Shown: positions 24,736 through 33,362 of the stretch, in pieces | Numbering within the stretch: the first letter of the stretch is position 1 | Layout of the letters: every line of letters starts with the position of its first letter | From: Arthrobacter sp. 24S4-2 | GTDB taxonomy: Bacteria; Actinomycetota; Actinomycetes; Actinomycetales; Micrococcaceae | Assembly (NCBI RefSeq): GCF_005280255.1 | Contig: NZ_CP040018.1 | Coordinates: forward strand, 930,001-994,000 | Reading direction: 5' to 3' | Length of the DNA stretch: 64,000 nucleotides | Position numbers and translations under genes: made by a program | Notes under the pieces: model-generated | What the model was told of the DNA's origin: nothing | The model's database searches: none | What the model saw: only the letters and a program-made list of their open reading frames with translations

Positions 24736-24808
24736 TGCCCTCGATTGGAATCGAACCAACGACACCGGCTTTAGGAGAGCCGTGCTCTATCCACTGAGCT
24801 ACGAGGGC
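24736..24808 (-). tRNA. tRNA-Arg (anticodon CCT)
   Basis: This is a 73-nt cloverleaf: acceptor GCCCTCG/CGAGGGC with discriminator A; D arm GCTC...GAGC; anticodon stem CGGCT/AGCCG with loop CTCCTAA, giving anticodon CCT; T arm GTTGG-TTCGATT-CCAAT. No CCA is encoded. It reads AGG, a rare codon in this high-GC genome. No integrase or direct-repeat att site is seen next to it. Confidence 0.95.
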
Positions 24809-24882
24809 GTGCGTCCGAAGCGGTGGGCACCAGGCCGTCCTGTTCGGGCACGGATACAAGCATACAAGGTACGGGCGCGTAC

Positions 24883-24894
24883 TACGCTCTTGGC
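24883..24894 (+). promoter_or_regulatory. Leaderless -10 element of the DUF998 gene
   Basis: TACGCT (24883-24888) is 6 nt before ATG 24895, and no Shine-Dalgarno is present. Confidence 0.45.
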
Positions 24895-25680
24895 ATGACT
24901 GCAGTAACACCGGCAACTTCCTACCGGGCAGGGTTCCTCCCGGACATCGCCTCCACCCGGGAGTATTTCGGGGCCTGGGCCAAGCTGAGCGTGCTGCAGT
25001 ATTTCGTAGCCGAGTCGGCGGTGATCGCGGCGTGGGCGGGGCCCGAACCGTACCACCGCCGAAGCGGCTACATCAGCGACCTCGGGGCCATCCACTGCGG
25101 CATCCATGAGGGCCGGGACGTGTGCTCGCCCCTGCACGCGGTGATGAATGCCTCGTTCGTGGTGCAGGGCCTGGGCATGCTGGTGGGGGCGCTGCTCCTC
25201 AGCTCGGCACTCCTGTGCGTCGCAGCCCGGCCCGGTGTCCGGCTCGCCTTCGGTCCCGGCCACCGCGTTCCGTGGTTCACGGCCCTCGGGGCCAAGGTCC
25301 TTACCTTCACCGCAGGAACCGGGACAATCATCGTGGGGCTGGTGCCCGAGGACGCCGGATGGTTTGGCGTGCACCTGACCGGCGCCCTGATGTACTTCAT
25401 CGGGGGAGCGCTGGCGTTGCTGCTGTTGGGGGTGCTGTGGCTGAGGCAGTCGCCGCTGGGATGGTTCATCCTCGCCTGCGGAGCGGTGTCCTTCGGGGCG
25501 CTGGTGACCGGCGGGGCCACCAGGATGGCCGTTCCGGAGCCGGGCACGCTGGAGCGGTTCATGGGCTATCCGGTGACAATCGGCCTTGCCACGGTTGGAC
25601 TGGTGATCGCGCAGCGCGTGCAACAGGAACTGAAAGCGCGGAAGGCTCGGGCAGCTGCCCAAGCAACCAGTACCTTTTGA
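24895..25680 (+). CDS. DUF998 family membrane protein
   Basis: The 261-residue integral membrane protein matches the DUF998 pattern: YISDLGAIHC near residue 64, CSPLHAVMNASFVVQG, and six or so hydrophobic segments, ending with a basic Lys/Arg/Ala tail. DUF998 proteins are of unknown function, related in layout to other polytopic proteins with conserved SxLG motifs. ATG 24895 is supported by the leaderless-type -10 box. It converges with the membrane-protein gene at 25689 (8-bp gap). Confidence 0.8.
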   Translation: MTAVTPATSYRAGFLPDIASTREYFGAWAKLSVLQYFVAESAVIAAWAGPEPYHRRSGYISDLGAIHCGIHEGRDVCSPLHAVMNASFVVQGLGMLVGALLLSSALLCVAARPGVRLAFGPGHRVPWFTALGAKVLTFTAGTGTIIVGLVPEDAGWFGVHLTGALMYFIGGALALLLLGVLWLRQSPLGWFILACGAVSFGALVTGGATRMAVPEPGTLERFMGYPVTIGLATVGLVIAQRVQQELKARKARAAAQATSTF

Positions 25681-25688
25681 GGTCCGGG

Positions 25689-26312
25689 CTAGCGGCCCTT
25701 CGGCTTCCGCCCCAGGAACACCGCCACGCCGCCGGCCAGCAGGCTCAGGACGAGCAGTACCCAGCCGGCAACGGTGAGCGCAGATGCGAGGGCCACCTGG
25801 CCGCCGTCGGCCGTTGACGCGGACATCATGGAATCGATGGCGGCATTTCCCCAGAGCCGGACGGCGGCGAAAAGCAGCGGGAGCGCCCAGAGTGCCCAGC
25901 GGAGCGGTTTCCGCGCAATGTTGGTTCCGATCAGCAGCAGCCAGGTGAAGCCGAAAATCAGCGGAAACAAGGTGCCGGCCGTTTTGTGGAGGTAGTTGAG
26001 CTGGCCGCGGGCGTCCTCGTTCATGGCCGCCTTCAGCTGGTCCACGTATCCCTGGTCATAGCCGACGATCAGCGAATCCGGCATTGGCAGGCCGCCGGAG
26101 AGCTGCGTGAGCTGGTTCAGTGTCAGCAGATGCAGGTACCAGAACAGAAAAAGGCTGGCCACCACGCCGGCAATGAGGATCAGGCTGCTGTTGTTCTGCG
26201 CCTTCTCCGGCGTGCGCCGGGTGGTGGGGTTGATCACCGGCGGCAGATGGTGCTGGGGAACGGACGCGTTCGCGCCGTGTTTCTTGATCCGCTGTGCTGG
26301 TGTCTTGGCCAT
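25689..26312 (-). CDS. Membrane protein of unknown function
   Basis: The 207-residue protein has a basic N-terminal cytoplasmic segment (MAKTPAQRIKKHGANASVPQ), then about four hydrophobic segments (around 46-64, 118-136, 145-160 and 178-198), with an extracellular loop containing LPMPDSLIVGYDQGYVDQLK. A short basic C-terminus follows. ATG 26312 is chosen as the start; a longer reading to 26444 adds a low-complexity stretch. It is divergent from the inositol-monophosphatase-like gene. No family is recognised. Confidence 0.65.
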   Translation of the reverse strand: MAKTPAQRIKKHGANASVPQHHLPPVINPTTRRTPEKAQNNSSLILIAGVVASLFLFWYLHLLTLNQLTQLSGGLPMPDSLIVGYDQGYVDQLKAAMNEDARGQLNYLHKTAGTLFPLIFGFTWLLLIGTNIARKPLRWALWALPLLFAAVRLWGNAAIDSMMSASTADGGQVALASALTVAGWVLLVLSLLAGGVAVFLGRKPKGR

Positions 26313-26378
26313 GGCTTCATTATCGCTGGTCCTGTCACTGGTCCTGTTCCCGGCCTGTTCTCTGCCTGCGGCCGCGGA

Positions 26379-26391
26379 TAGGCTGGGACCC
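26379..26391 (+). promoter_or_regulatory. Leaderless -10 element of the IMPase-family gene
   Basis: TAGGCT (26379-26384) lies 7 nt before GTG 26392; no Shine-Dalgarno is visible. Confidence 0.45.
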
Positions 26392-27240
26392 GTGACGGAA
26401 CTTGGAAGACACAAACTTGGCAGGCACAGCGCGGCGGAACTCAACCCGGCACTGGATGATTACCAGCTGGCCGAGGCGCTGGTCCGCGAAGCCGGGAACC
26501 TGGCCCTCATGATGCGCCAGGGCGGCCTGGAAGGACAGCAGAAGACGTCGGTATCCGACGTCGTCACGGCCGCCGACCACGCCGCGGAAGCCTATGTGCT
26601 CGAACAGCTGCGGCGCTGCCGCCCGGACGACGGCGTCCTCGGGGAAGAAGGTGCCTCCGTGGAGGGGACCAGCGGCCGGACCTGGGTGATCGACCCCGTG
26701 GACGGCACCTACAACTTCCTGCACGGCTCCACCTACTGGTGCTCCGCGCTCGCCCTGAAGGACCACTCCGGCGCTGTTCTCGGCGCCATTTTCCAGCCCG
26801 AAGAGGACAAGCTCTGGCTCGGCGGAACCACCCGTCCCGCAACAGTGAACGGTGACCGGCTCACCTCCTTCCAGGCCGAGGGCGGAGCCCGGACCCTGAA
26901 GCCGCTGGCCGAACAGGGCGCCGCAACGTATATCCACCCGTCCTGGCTCGCGGACCCGCTGTGCGCCATGCCCTGGCATGCCGCCGCCACGGCCGCCGCG
27001 TCCCTACGGATGTTCGGATCGGGGTCCTGCGACCTGGGCCGCGTGGCCGCCGGCGAGCTTGACTGCTGGTTCCAGCACAGCTGCCCCGAATGGGACTGGC
27101 TGCCCGGCAAGGCAATCGTGCTCGCTGCCGGCGGCGCCACCGACGTCGTCCGGGTCAACGGACTCGAGTGGTTCGTCGCAGGAGGCACGACGGCGGTCCG
27201 GCAGCTCCGCGCAGCGCTTGAGTCCGGCTCGGTGGAGTAG
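26392..27240 (+). CDS. Inositol monophosphatase family protein
   Basis: The 282-residue Mg-dependent phosphatase carries the family's metal motifs: Glu in LGEEGA, WVIDPVDGTYNF, and near the C-terminus WDWLPGKAI. Members dephosphorylate inositol-1-phosphate, histidinol phosphate, or related sugar phosphates. GTG 26392 places GEEG at the usual distance. The inositol-degradation locus lies 8 kb away, but nothing ties this gene to it; histidinol phosphatase (HisN-type) is an equally likely activity. Confidence 0.85.
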   Translation: MTELGRHKLGRHSAAELNPALDDYQLAEALVREAGNLALMMRQGGLEGQQKTSVSDVVTAADHAAEAYVLEQLRRCRPDDGVLGEEGASVEGTSGRTWVIDPVDGTYNFLHGSTYWCSALALKDHSGAVLGAIFQPEEDKLWLGGTTRPATVNGDRLTSFQAEGGARTLKPLAEQGAATYIHPSWLADPLCAMPWHAAATAAASLRMFGSGSCDLGRVAAGELDCWFQHSCPEWDWLPGKAIVLAAGGATDVVRVNGLEWFVAGGTTAVRQLRAALESGSVE

Positions 27241-27269
27241 GCACGGAAGTGAGTGTCGGCCCCACCGCC

Positions 27270-27275
27270 TAGACT
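27270..27275 (+). promoter_or_regulatory. Candidate -10 of pcrA
   Basis: TAGACT at 27270-27275 is 9 nt upstream of ATG 27285, giving a leaderless or nearly leaderless mRNA. Confidence 0.35.
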
Positions 27276-27284
27276 TATAGCACC

Positions 27285-29776
27285 ATGGATATGTTGTTTG
27301 ACCCGTATGCTGACGGACCGTTCAAGGCTGCCCCGAAAGCGGCAGCGCTCACCAAGTCGCGCCCCGGGACCGGGGAAGATCCGGCGCGCTACGGGAGCGG
27401 CAGGCCGGAATCGGAGGGGGAACACCCACGTCCGAAGCTGCCCGGCGCGGACGAGCTCCTGCAGGGCCTCAACCCCCAGCAGGAAGAAGCGGTCAAGCAC
27501 TCCGGCGGCGCGCTGCTCATCGTGGCAGGCGCCGGATCCGGTAAGACACGCGTGCTCAGCAACCGGATCGCATACCTGATCGCCACCCGGAGGGCGCATC
27601 ACGGTGAGATCCTGGCCATCACCTTCACCAACAAGGCCGCGGCGGAAATGCGGGAACGCATCGAAGCGCTGGTGGGCGGCCGGGCCAAGATCATGTGGAT
27701 TTCCACCTTCCACTCGTCCTGCGTGCGCATCCTCCGGCAGGAAGCGGCCAACGTCGGGCTCAAGTCCAATTTTTCCATCTATGACTCCGCGGACTCCCTG
27801 CGGCTCGTTACACAGGTATCCAAAACTCTGGACCTGGACCCCAAGAAGTTCGCACCCAAGGCCATCCAGCACAAGATCTCGGCGCTGAAGAACGAGCTGA
27901 TCGACGCGGATTCCTACGCCTCCTCCGCCAATTACAACGACCCCTTCGAACAGGCTGTGGCCGACGTCTTCAAGGGCTACACCCAGCGGCTCCGGCAGGC
28001 CAACGCCATGGACTTTGACGACCTCATCGCCGAGACCGTCTACATGTTCCGCGCCTTCCCGGCGCTCGCCGAATCGTACCGGCGGCGCTTCCGGCATGTA
28101 CTGGTGGACGAATACCAGGACACCAACCACGCCCAGTACGCGCTGGTCCGCGAAATTGTGGGCGAGGGTCCAGGGGCCTCCGAACTCACCGTGGTGGGCG
28201 ATTCGGACCAATCCATCTACGCGTTCCGCGGGGCGGACATCCGCAACATCGTGGAATTCGAAAAGGACTATCCGAACGCGCGCACCATCAAGCTCGAGCA
28301 GAACTACCGTTCCACCCAGAACATCCTCTCGGCCGCCAACTCGGTGATTTCCCGGAACCCCAATCGTCCCGAAAAGCGGCTCTGGACCGCTGAGGGCGAA
28401 GGCCACAAGATCATCGGCTACGTGGGCGAAAACGAACACGACGAAGCCCGGTTCATCGCCAAGGAAATCGACAGGCTGCAGGACGAGGACAACCTGCGCC
28501 CCGGCGACGTCGCCATCTTCTACCGCACCAACGCGCAGTCCCGTTCCATCGAAGATGTCCTGGTGCGTGTTGGCCTGCCGTACAAGGTGGTGGGCGGCAC
28601 GCGCTTCTACGAGCGCAAGGAGATCAAGGACGCCCTCGCGTACCTGCGCGTCCTGGTGAACCCCGACGACGACGTCAACCTGCGCCGGGTACTCAACGAA
28701 CCCAAGCGTGGCATCGGCGACCGCGCGGAGGGCGCCGTGGCGGCACTGGCCGAACGCGAACGGACGTCGTTCATGGCCGCCGCGCGCCGTGCGGAGCATG
28801 CCCCGGCATGGCTACCCGATCGGTCAACGCCGTGCTCGGCTTCGTGAAGCTCCTGGATGACCTCGCCGAGGTAGCAACCGGCTCCGGCGCGGCCGCCGCG
28901 CTGGAAGCCGTCTTGGAGCAGACCGGGTACTTGGTCGGGCTGCGGTCAAGCACCGATCCCCAGGACGAGTCCCGGGTGGAGAACCTCGCGGAACTCGTCG
29001 CCGTCGTGCGCGAATACGAACAGGAGAATCCCGAAGGTTCCCTGGGCGCCTTCCTGGAACAGGTGTCACTCGTGGCGGACGCCGACCAGATCCCGGATGC
29101 CCCGGGCGCGGACATCGATGCCGCTGTGGCGGAAGCCAAGCGGCTGGGCGTGGTGACCCTCATGACCCTGCACACTGCCAAGGGGCTGGAGTTCCCGGTG
29201 GTGTTCCTCACCGGCATGGAGCACGGGCTGTTCCCGCACCAGCGTTCGGCCACGGACCCCAAGGAACTCGCGGAGGAACGCCGGCTGGCCTATGTGGGCC
29301 TCACCCGGGCCCGGAAGCGCCTCTATGTGACGCGCTCGGAAGTCCGCAGCATGTGGGGCCAGAGCCAGTACAACCCGGCCAGCCAGTTCCTCGAGGAAAT
29401 CCCGGCTGAGCTGGTGGAATGGCGCCGTGAAGGCACCAGCAGGCAGGTCAGCGGATGGGGGAGCGGGGCCCCCATCGGGTCCAGCCGGTACGGCGGATCG
29501 TTCTGGGGTGCGGGTACGGCCCGCGGCAACGCGGCGAGCCCTTCCGCCGGGTTCAATGCCGACGTTCCGGCCGCCGTGGCCAAGAACCGTGTCCAGCCGC
29601 AAAAGGAAGTCGTGGCCGTCGGTGTCGGGGACAAGGTAAACCACACGAGCTTCGGCAACGGTACCGTCCTGGCAGTCGAAGGCGCGGGGGACAAGACCGT
29701 GGCCAAGGTGAAGTTCAGCGTCGGTGAAAAGCGCCTGCTGCTGAGGTACGCACCGCTGACCAAGCTGGACGCCTAG
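27285..29776 (+). pseudogene. pcrA: DNA helicase PcrA/UvrD, frameshifted by one base near 28805
   Basis: This SF1 3'-5' helicase acts in nucleotide excision repair and replication-conflict removal. The first part has the Q motif LNPQQEEAV, Walker A GAGSGKT, motif II LVDEYQDTN, motif III GDSDQSIYAFRG and motif IV LEQNYRST. At 28805-28806 the frame fails after RAEHAP; the rest resumes one base over as GMATRSVNAVLGFVKLLDD and includes LHTAKGLEFPVV, EERRLAYVGLTRARKRLYVT and a C-terminal Tudor-like domain to 29776. Inserting one G at CCCCGG restores about 830 residues, the normal length. PcrA is normally essential in related bacteria, so a sequencing error is the more likely cause. Confidence 0.9.
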
Positions 29777-29805
29777 CGCCAACTGTTTTCCCGCCGTCAC
29801 GGGAT

Positions 29806-29826
29806 GTCCGGGACGCCGTCCCGGAC
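29806..29826 (+). terminator. 9-bp hairpin after pcrA
   Basis: GTCCGGGAC (29806-29814) and GTCCCGGAC (29818-29826) pair perfectly around GCC. No U-tract follows. Confidence 0.45.
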
Positions 29827-29877
29827 CCCTTGCCGGTACCCACCCGCGGGGCTAAGGTTCTAGAACCCAGGGGGACC

Positions 29878-31239
29878 ATGAAGATTCTTTTCGCCAGCCA
29901 GGCCATTGACGGCCATTTCAATCCGATGACGGGCGTTGCGGTGCGCCTCAGGGAGCGCGGCCACGACGTCGGCTGGTACACCGGTCCTGTATTCGCGGAC
30001 AAGCTGCGGAAGTTCGAAATTCGGCATTTCCCGTTCCGCCGGGCCATCGAGCACCGGGGCGACAACCTGAACGAGCTGTATCCGGAACGCGCCCGGTTCA
30101 AAGGCCCGAGGGCCATCGGGTTCGACGGCGAAAAGATCTTTGCCAGCAACATCAGCAACTTCTTCGAGGACATCCGGGAGCTGCACCGGGACTTCCCGTT
30201 CGACGTCGTAGTGGTGGACAGCTCCATGTTCATCCAGCGGCTGGTGTCCCGGTTGATGCGCACGCCCGTGGTGACCTTCGTGGCGATCCCCAATATGGAA
30301 AGTGACCCACTGGTGCCACCGCTTTTCTTCGGTTTCAAACCGCCGCGGAACCTGGCAGGGAAGGCGGTCCAGGCCGCAGCGGGGCTGCTGTCAGACAAGG
30401 TCATCCTCAGGCCGGCCAGCCAAAGCTACAGGCGGCAGCACGCGGCGTACGGCCAGTCGGTCCCCCGCCGGGGACGGCTGACCGACGAACCGTACCGCTG
30501 CGCCGAAGCCGTCATCCAGACGGGCCCGGAGTCGCTGGACTTCCCGCGCCGGAACGTGAATCCGAAGGTCCACTACGTCGGTGCACTGCTGCCGCACCGG
30601 ACTCCGGAGCCAGCTGATCCGGGGGTCGACGGCACCCGCGCAGCGGAAGCGGCGCCGGAGGCAGACGGCCAATGGCCGCGGACGTACCCGGCCACCCTCG
30701 TGGTGACGCAGGGAACCGTGGACAACATAGACCAGAACAAGCTGATCGTCCCTGCGCTCGAAGCCGTGAAGGACATGGACGCGCTGGTGATCGTCGCCAC
30801 CGGCGGCCGGGGCACCGAGGAACTGAAGGCCCGGTATCCGCAGCCCAACGTCATCGTGCGAGACTATGTGGACTTCGCCAAGGTCTTCGAATTCACCGAT
30901 GTGTTTATCAGCAACGGCGGCTTTGGCGGCGTGCAGCTAAGCCTGTCCAAGGGCGTTCCGCTGGTGGTGTCCGGCATCAACGAGGGCAAGAGCGACGTCA
31001 ATGCCCGGGTGGAATACGCCGGCGTGGGCATCAGCCTCAGGACGGAGGCACCCAGGTCCGGCGACATCGCCCGGGCGGTGGCCGACGTCCTGGGCAATCC
31101 TGCCTGGAAAAAACGGGCGGCGCAGATGCGTGAGCAGTTTGACCTGGCGGACCCCGCCGAGGCGGCTGCCGCCGTCGTCGAAAGCACCGGGCCCGCAGCC
31201 GGCCCCCAGCCCATAGCGGGGCATAACCCTGGCCCATAG
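29878..31239 (+). CDS. Glycosyltransferase (UDP-glycosyltransferase/MGT-like, GT1)
   Basis: The 453-residue protein has the GT-B fold pattern: N-terminal MKILFASQAIDGHFNPM (the His-Phe-Asn-Pro acceptor motif), and in the C-terminal half a nucleotide-sugar region with VVTQGTVDN, DYVDFAKVFEFTDVFISNGGFGG and NEGKSDVNARVEYAGVG. This resembles macrolide-type and rhamnosyl glycosyltransferases; acceptor unknown. ATG 29878 has GGGGA 3-4 nt upstream, and a 12-bp palindrome (29856-29867) precedes it. Its 3' end overlaps the 18-bp direct repeat before the lipoprotein gene. Confidence 0.85.
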   Translation: MKILFASQAIDGHFNPMTGVAVRLRERGHDVGWYTGPVFADKLRKFEIRHFPFRRAIEHRGDNLNELYPERARFKGPRAIGFDGEKIFASNISNFFEDIRELHRDFPFDVVVVDSSMFIQRLVSRLMRTPVVTFVAIPNMESDPLVPPLFFGFKPPRNLAGKAVQAAAGLLSDKVILRPASQSYRRQHAAYGQSVPRRGRLTDEPYRCAEAVIQTGPESLDFPRRNVNPKVHYVGALLPHRTPEPADPGVDGTRAAEAAPEADGQWPRTYPATLVVTQGTVDNIDQNKLIVPALEAVKDMDALVIVATGGRGTEELKARYPQPNVIVRDYVDFAKVFEFTDVFISNGGFGGVQLSLSKGVPLVVSGINEGKSDVNARVEYAGVGISLRTEAPRSGDIARAVADVLGNPAWKKRAAQMREQFDLADPAEAAAAVVESTGPAAGPQPIAGHNPGP

Positions 31240-31249
31240 CGGGGCATAA
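31209..31249 (+). repeat. Two 18-bp direct repeats at the glycosyltransferase/lipoprotein junction
   Basis: GCCCATAGCGGGGCATAA occurs at 31209-31226 and again at 31232-31249, 5 bp apart. It spans the glycosyltransferase stop codon and ends in the -10 box (CATAAT, 31245-31250) of the following gene. A short tandem duplication is the likely origin. Confidence 0.85.
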
Positions 31250-31257
31250 TGGGAGCC
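31245..31257 (+). promoter_or_regulatory. Leaderless -10 element of the lipoprotein gene
   Basis: CATAAT (31245-31250) lies 7 nt before ATG 31258. It is created at the end of the second 18-bp repeat; the first copy reads CATAAC and so is a poor -10. Confidence 0.5.
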
Positions 31258-31956
31258 ATGCGTCGGACTGTATTGGGGATCCTGGCCGCCCTCATCCTGG
31301 TGGCCTGCACGGCATGCACCATCACCCGGGAAGACCCGCACTACGTACCCCCGCCGCCGCTGCCGGCATTGGAGCAGCTCAAACAGGCCCCCCTCACAGA
31401 CACCGCCCGGTTCTCCGCCGGGGAGGGAATGCTCAGCTTCGTCACTGCGGATCACAGCGCCGTCTGCTCGCTGACGTCCGCCCGCGGCGAGCACCTCAAC
31501 CTGCCCTACGAGCAGAACGCCTACGGCGACACCGCCAACAACAAACTCGCCATCGTGCCGGTGGCACACTGCGAGCTGGCCGCGTATCCCAAACCTCAAC
31601 CGGCAGACGTTACGGATGACTGTGCCGGCACCGGCCTGGGCTATCTGGGCGGCGCCGCCCTGCTTACCCCGGACAAGGCCAGCTACGGCGAATGCCGCTC
31701 CGGAGTGACCCAAATGGAGGCCGAATTCGGCCCGGAGGGCACCAAGTCCGGTCCCATCTCCCGGCTGCCCGTCCTCGAGGACGGCCAGAACCTCGAGCGG
31801 AACGGACTGCGCTGCTCGGCCTATAACGGCGGGGTGGCCTGCGGAAACCTCTCCGCCGGCGTTGGTTTCTTCATTTCGCGGGACCGTTACGAACTGGTTT
31901 CCGGCGGCGGCGAAAAGGCCTCAGCGACGCCGTCGGAGGCACCAAAAAGCCCGTAA
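31258..31956 (+). CDS. Putative lipoprotein of unknown function
   Basis: The 232-residue protein has a signal peptide with a lipobox LVAC near residue 19 (hydrophobic ILAALILVAC), followed by an extracytoplasmic domain with several Cys residues (HCELAAY, DDCAGTG, GECRSG, RCSAYN, ACGNLS) that could form disulfides. Pro-rich PPPPLPALEQ follows the anchor. No family is recognised. ATG 31258 is preferred to 31249 because of the leaderless spacing and because the earlier codon lies inside the direct repeat. Confidence 0.7.
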   Translation: MRRTVLGILAALILVACTACTITREDPHYVPPPPLPALEQLKQAPLTDTARFSAGEGMLSFVTADHSAVCSLTSARGEHLNLPYEQNAYGDTANNKLAIVPVAHCELAAYPKPQPADVTDDCAGTGLGYLGGAALLTPDKASYGECRSGVTQMEAEFGPEGTKSGPISRLPVLEDGQNLERNGLRCSAYNGGVACGNLSAGVGFFISRDRYELVSGGGEKASATPSEAPKSP

Positions 31957-32180
31957 TCTAGGGATTTTTCTACGCTCCATAGAATAGTGTCCTTACTCAC
32001 ATAACAGGTACTCTGGAACGGGCCGGTCCGCAGAAAGGACTAGAGTTCCCAGAGGAGCATTGCGCCGTGTGGCTCGTTTTCCAACCTGTCGCAGGGTGCG
32101 TTTATTCCGCAGCCCGGTAACTACGATTACGTGGGGTCCGGCTGTACAGAAACTACTTCGACGTAGAAGGACACTAAACC
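31957..32180 (+). promoter_or_regulatory. sucCD leader region
   Basis: A TAGAAT -10 candidate at 31980-31985 would give a sucC leader of about 190 nt; no gene or riboswitch is recognised within it. AGAAGGA precedes the sucC GTG. Confidence 0.35.
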
Positions 32181-33350
32181 GTGGACCTGTTTGAATATCA
32201 GGCGCGCGATATGTTCGAGGCGCACGGTGTACCCGTGCTTGCTGGCATCGTGGCGCACACCCCTGAAGAAGCAAAGGCAGCTGCCGAGAAGATCGGCGGC
32301 GTAACTGTCGTCAAGGCACAGGTTAAGGTCGGTGGCCGCGGAAAGGCCGGCGGCGTTAAGGTCGCCAAGACCGCCGATGAGGCGCTGGAGCACTCCACCA
32401 ACATCCTGGGCATGGACATCAAGGGCCACACGGTCAACAAGGTCATGATCGCCCAGGGCGCGGACATCGCCGAAGAATACTACTTCTCCGTCCTGCTGGA
32501 CCGGGCCAACCGCAACTACCTGGCCATGTGCTCGGTTGAAGGCGGCATGGAAATCGAACAGCTCGCCGTCGAACGCCCCGACGCCCTGGCCAAGGTCGCC
32601 ATCGACCCCGCCGTGGGCATTGACCAGGCCAAAGCCGACGAAATCGTTGCCGCTGCAGGCTTCGCTGAGGAACTGCGCGGCAAAGTCGCCGACGTCATCC
32701 TGAAGCTCTGGGACGTTTTCAAGAAGGAAGACGCCACCCTGGTGGAGGTCAACCCGCTCGTCAAGACCGGCGCAGGCGACATCGTCGCCCTCGACGGCAA
32801 GGTGACGCTGGACGAGAACGCCGACTTCCGGCACGCAAAGCATGCCCTCCTGGAAGACAAGGACGCTGCTGACCCGCTCGAGGCCAAGGCCAAGGCCCAG
32901 GACCTCAACTACGTCAAGCTGGACGGCGAAGTTGGCATCATCGGCAACGGCGCCGGCCTGGTCATGTCCACGCTGGACGTCGTCGCCTACGCCGGCGAAA
33001 ACCACGGCAACGTGAAGCCGGCAAACTTCCTGGACATCGGCGGCGGAGCTTCTGCCGAGGTCATGGCTGCCGGCCTGGACGTCATCCTGGGCGACGAGCA
33101 GGTCAAGGCCGTGTTCGTGAACGTCTTCGGCGGCATCACCGCATGTGACGCCGTGGCCAAGGGCATCGTGGGTGCACTGGCCGAGCTGGGTCACTCTGCC
33201 AACAAGCCGCTGGTTGTCCGCCTCGACGGCAACAACGTCGAAGAAGGCCGCCGCATCCTGGCCGAGGCCAACCACCCGTTGGTTACCCTGGCCGCCACCA
33301 TGGACGAGGGCGCCGACAAGGCCGCCGAGCTCGCCAACGCAGCGAAGTAA
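32181..33350 (+). CDS. sucC: Succinyl-CoA synthetase beta subunit (ADP-forming)
   Basis: The 389-residue ATP-grasp subunit interconverts succinyl-CoA and succinate with substrate-level phosphorylation in the TCA cycle. Recognisable segments: MDLFEYQARDMFEAHGVPV, KAQVKVGGRGKAGGVK, VEVNPLV and MSTLDVVAYAGENHGNVKPANFLDIGGGA. The start is GTG 32181. sucD follows after 12 bp and forms the alpha subunit of the complex. Confidence 0.95.
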   Translation: MDLFEYQARDMFEAHGVPVLAGIVAHTPEEAKAAAEKIGGVTVVKAQVKVGGRGKAGGVKVAKTADEALEHSTNILGMDIKGHTVNKVMIAQGADIAEEYYFSVLLDRANRNYLAMCSVEGGMEIEQLAVERPDALAKVAIDPAVGIDQAKADEIVAAAGFAEELRGKVADVILKLWDVFKKEDATLVEVNPLVKTGAGDIVALDGKVTLDENADFRHAKHALLEDKDAADPLEAKAKAQDLNYVKLDGEVGIIGNGAGLVMSTLDVVAYAGENHGNVKPANFLDIGGGASAEVMAAGLDVILGDEQVKAVFVNVFGGITACDAVAKGIVGALAELGHSANKPLVVRLDGNNVEEGRRILAEANHPLVTLAATMDEGADKAAELANAAK

Positions 33351-33362
33351 AGGGACCGCACC

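Noticed and set aside
24736..24808. Integrated element at tRNA-Arg
   Set aside because: No integrase, no duplicated tRNA 3' end and no composition change in the flanks.
31209..31249. Direct repeats as a CRISPR array
   Set aside because: Only two 18-bp units with a 5-bp gap; no spacers or cas genes.
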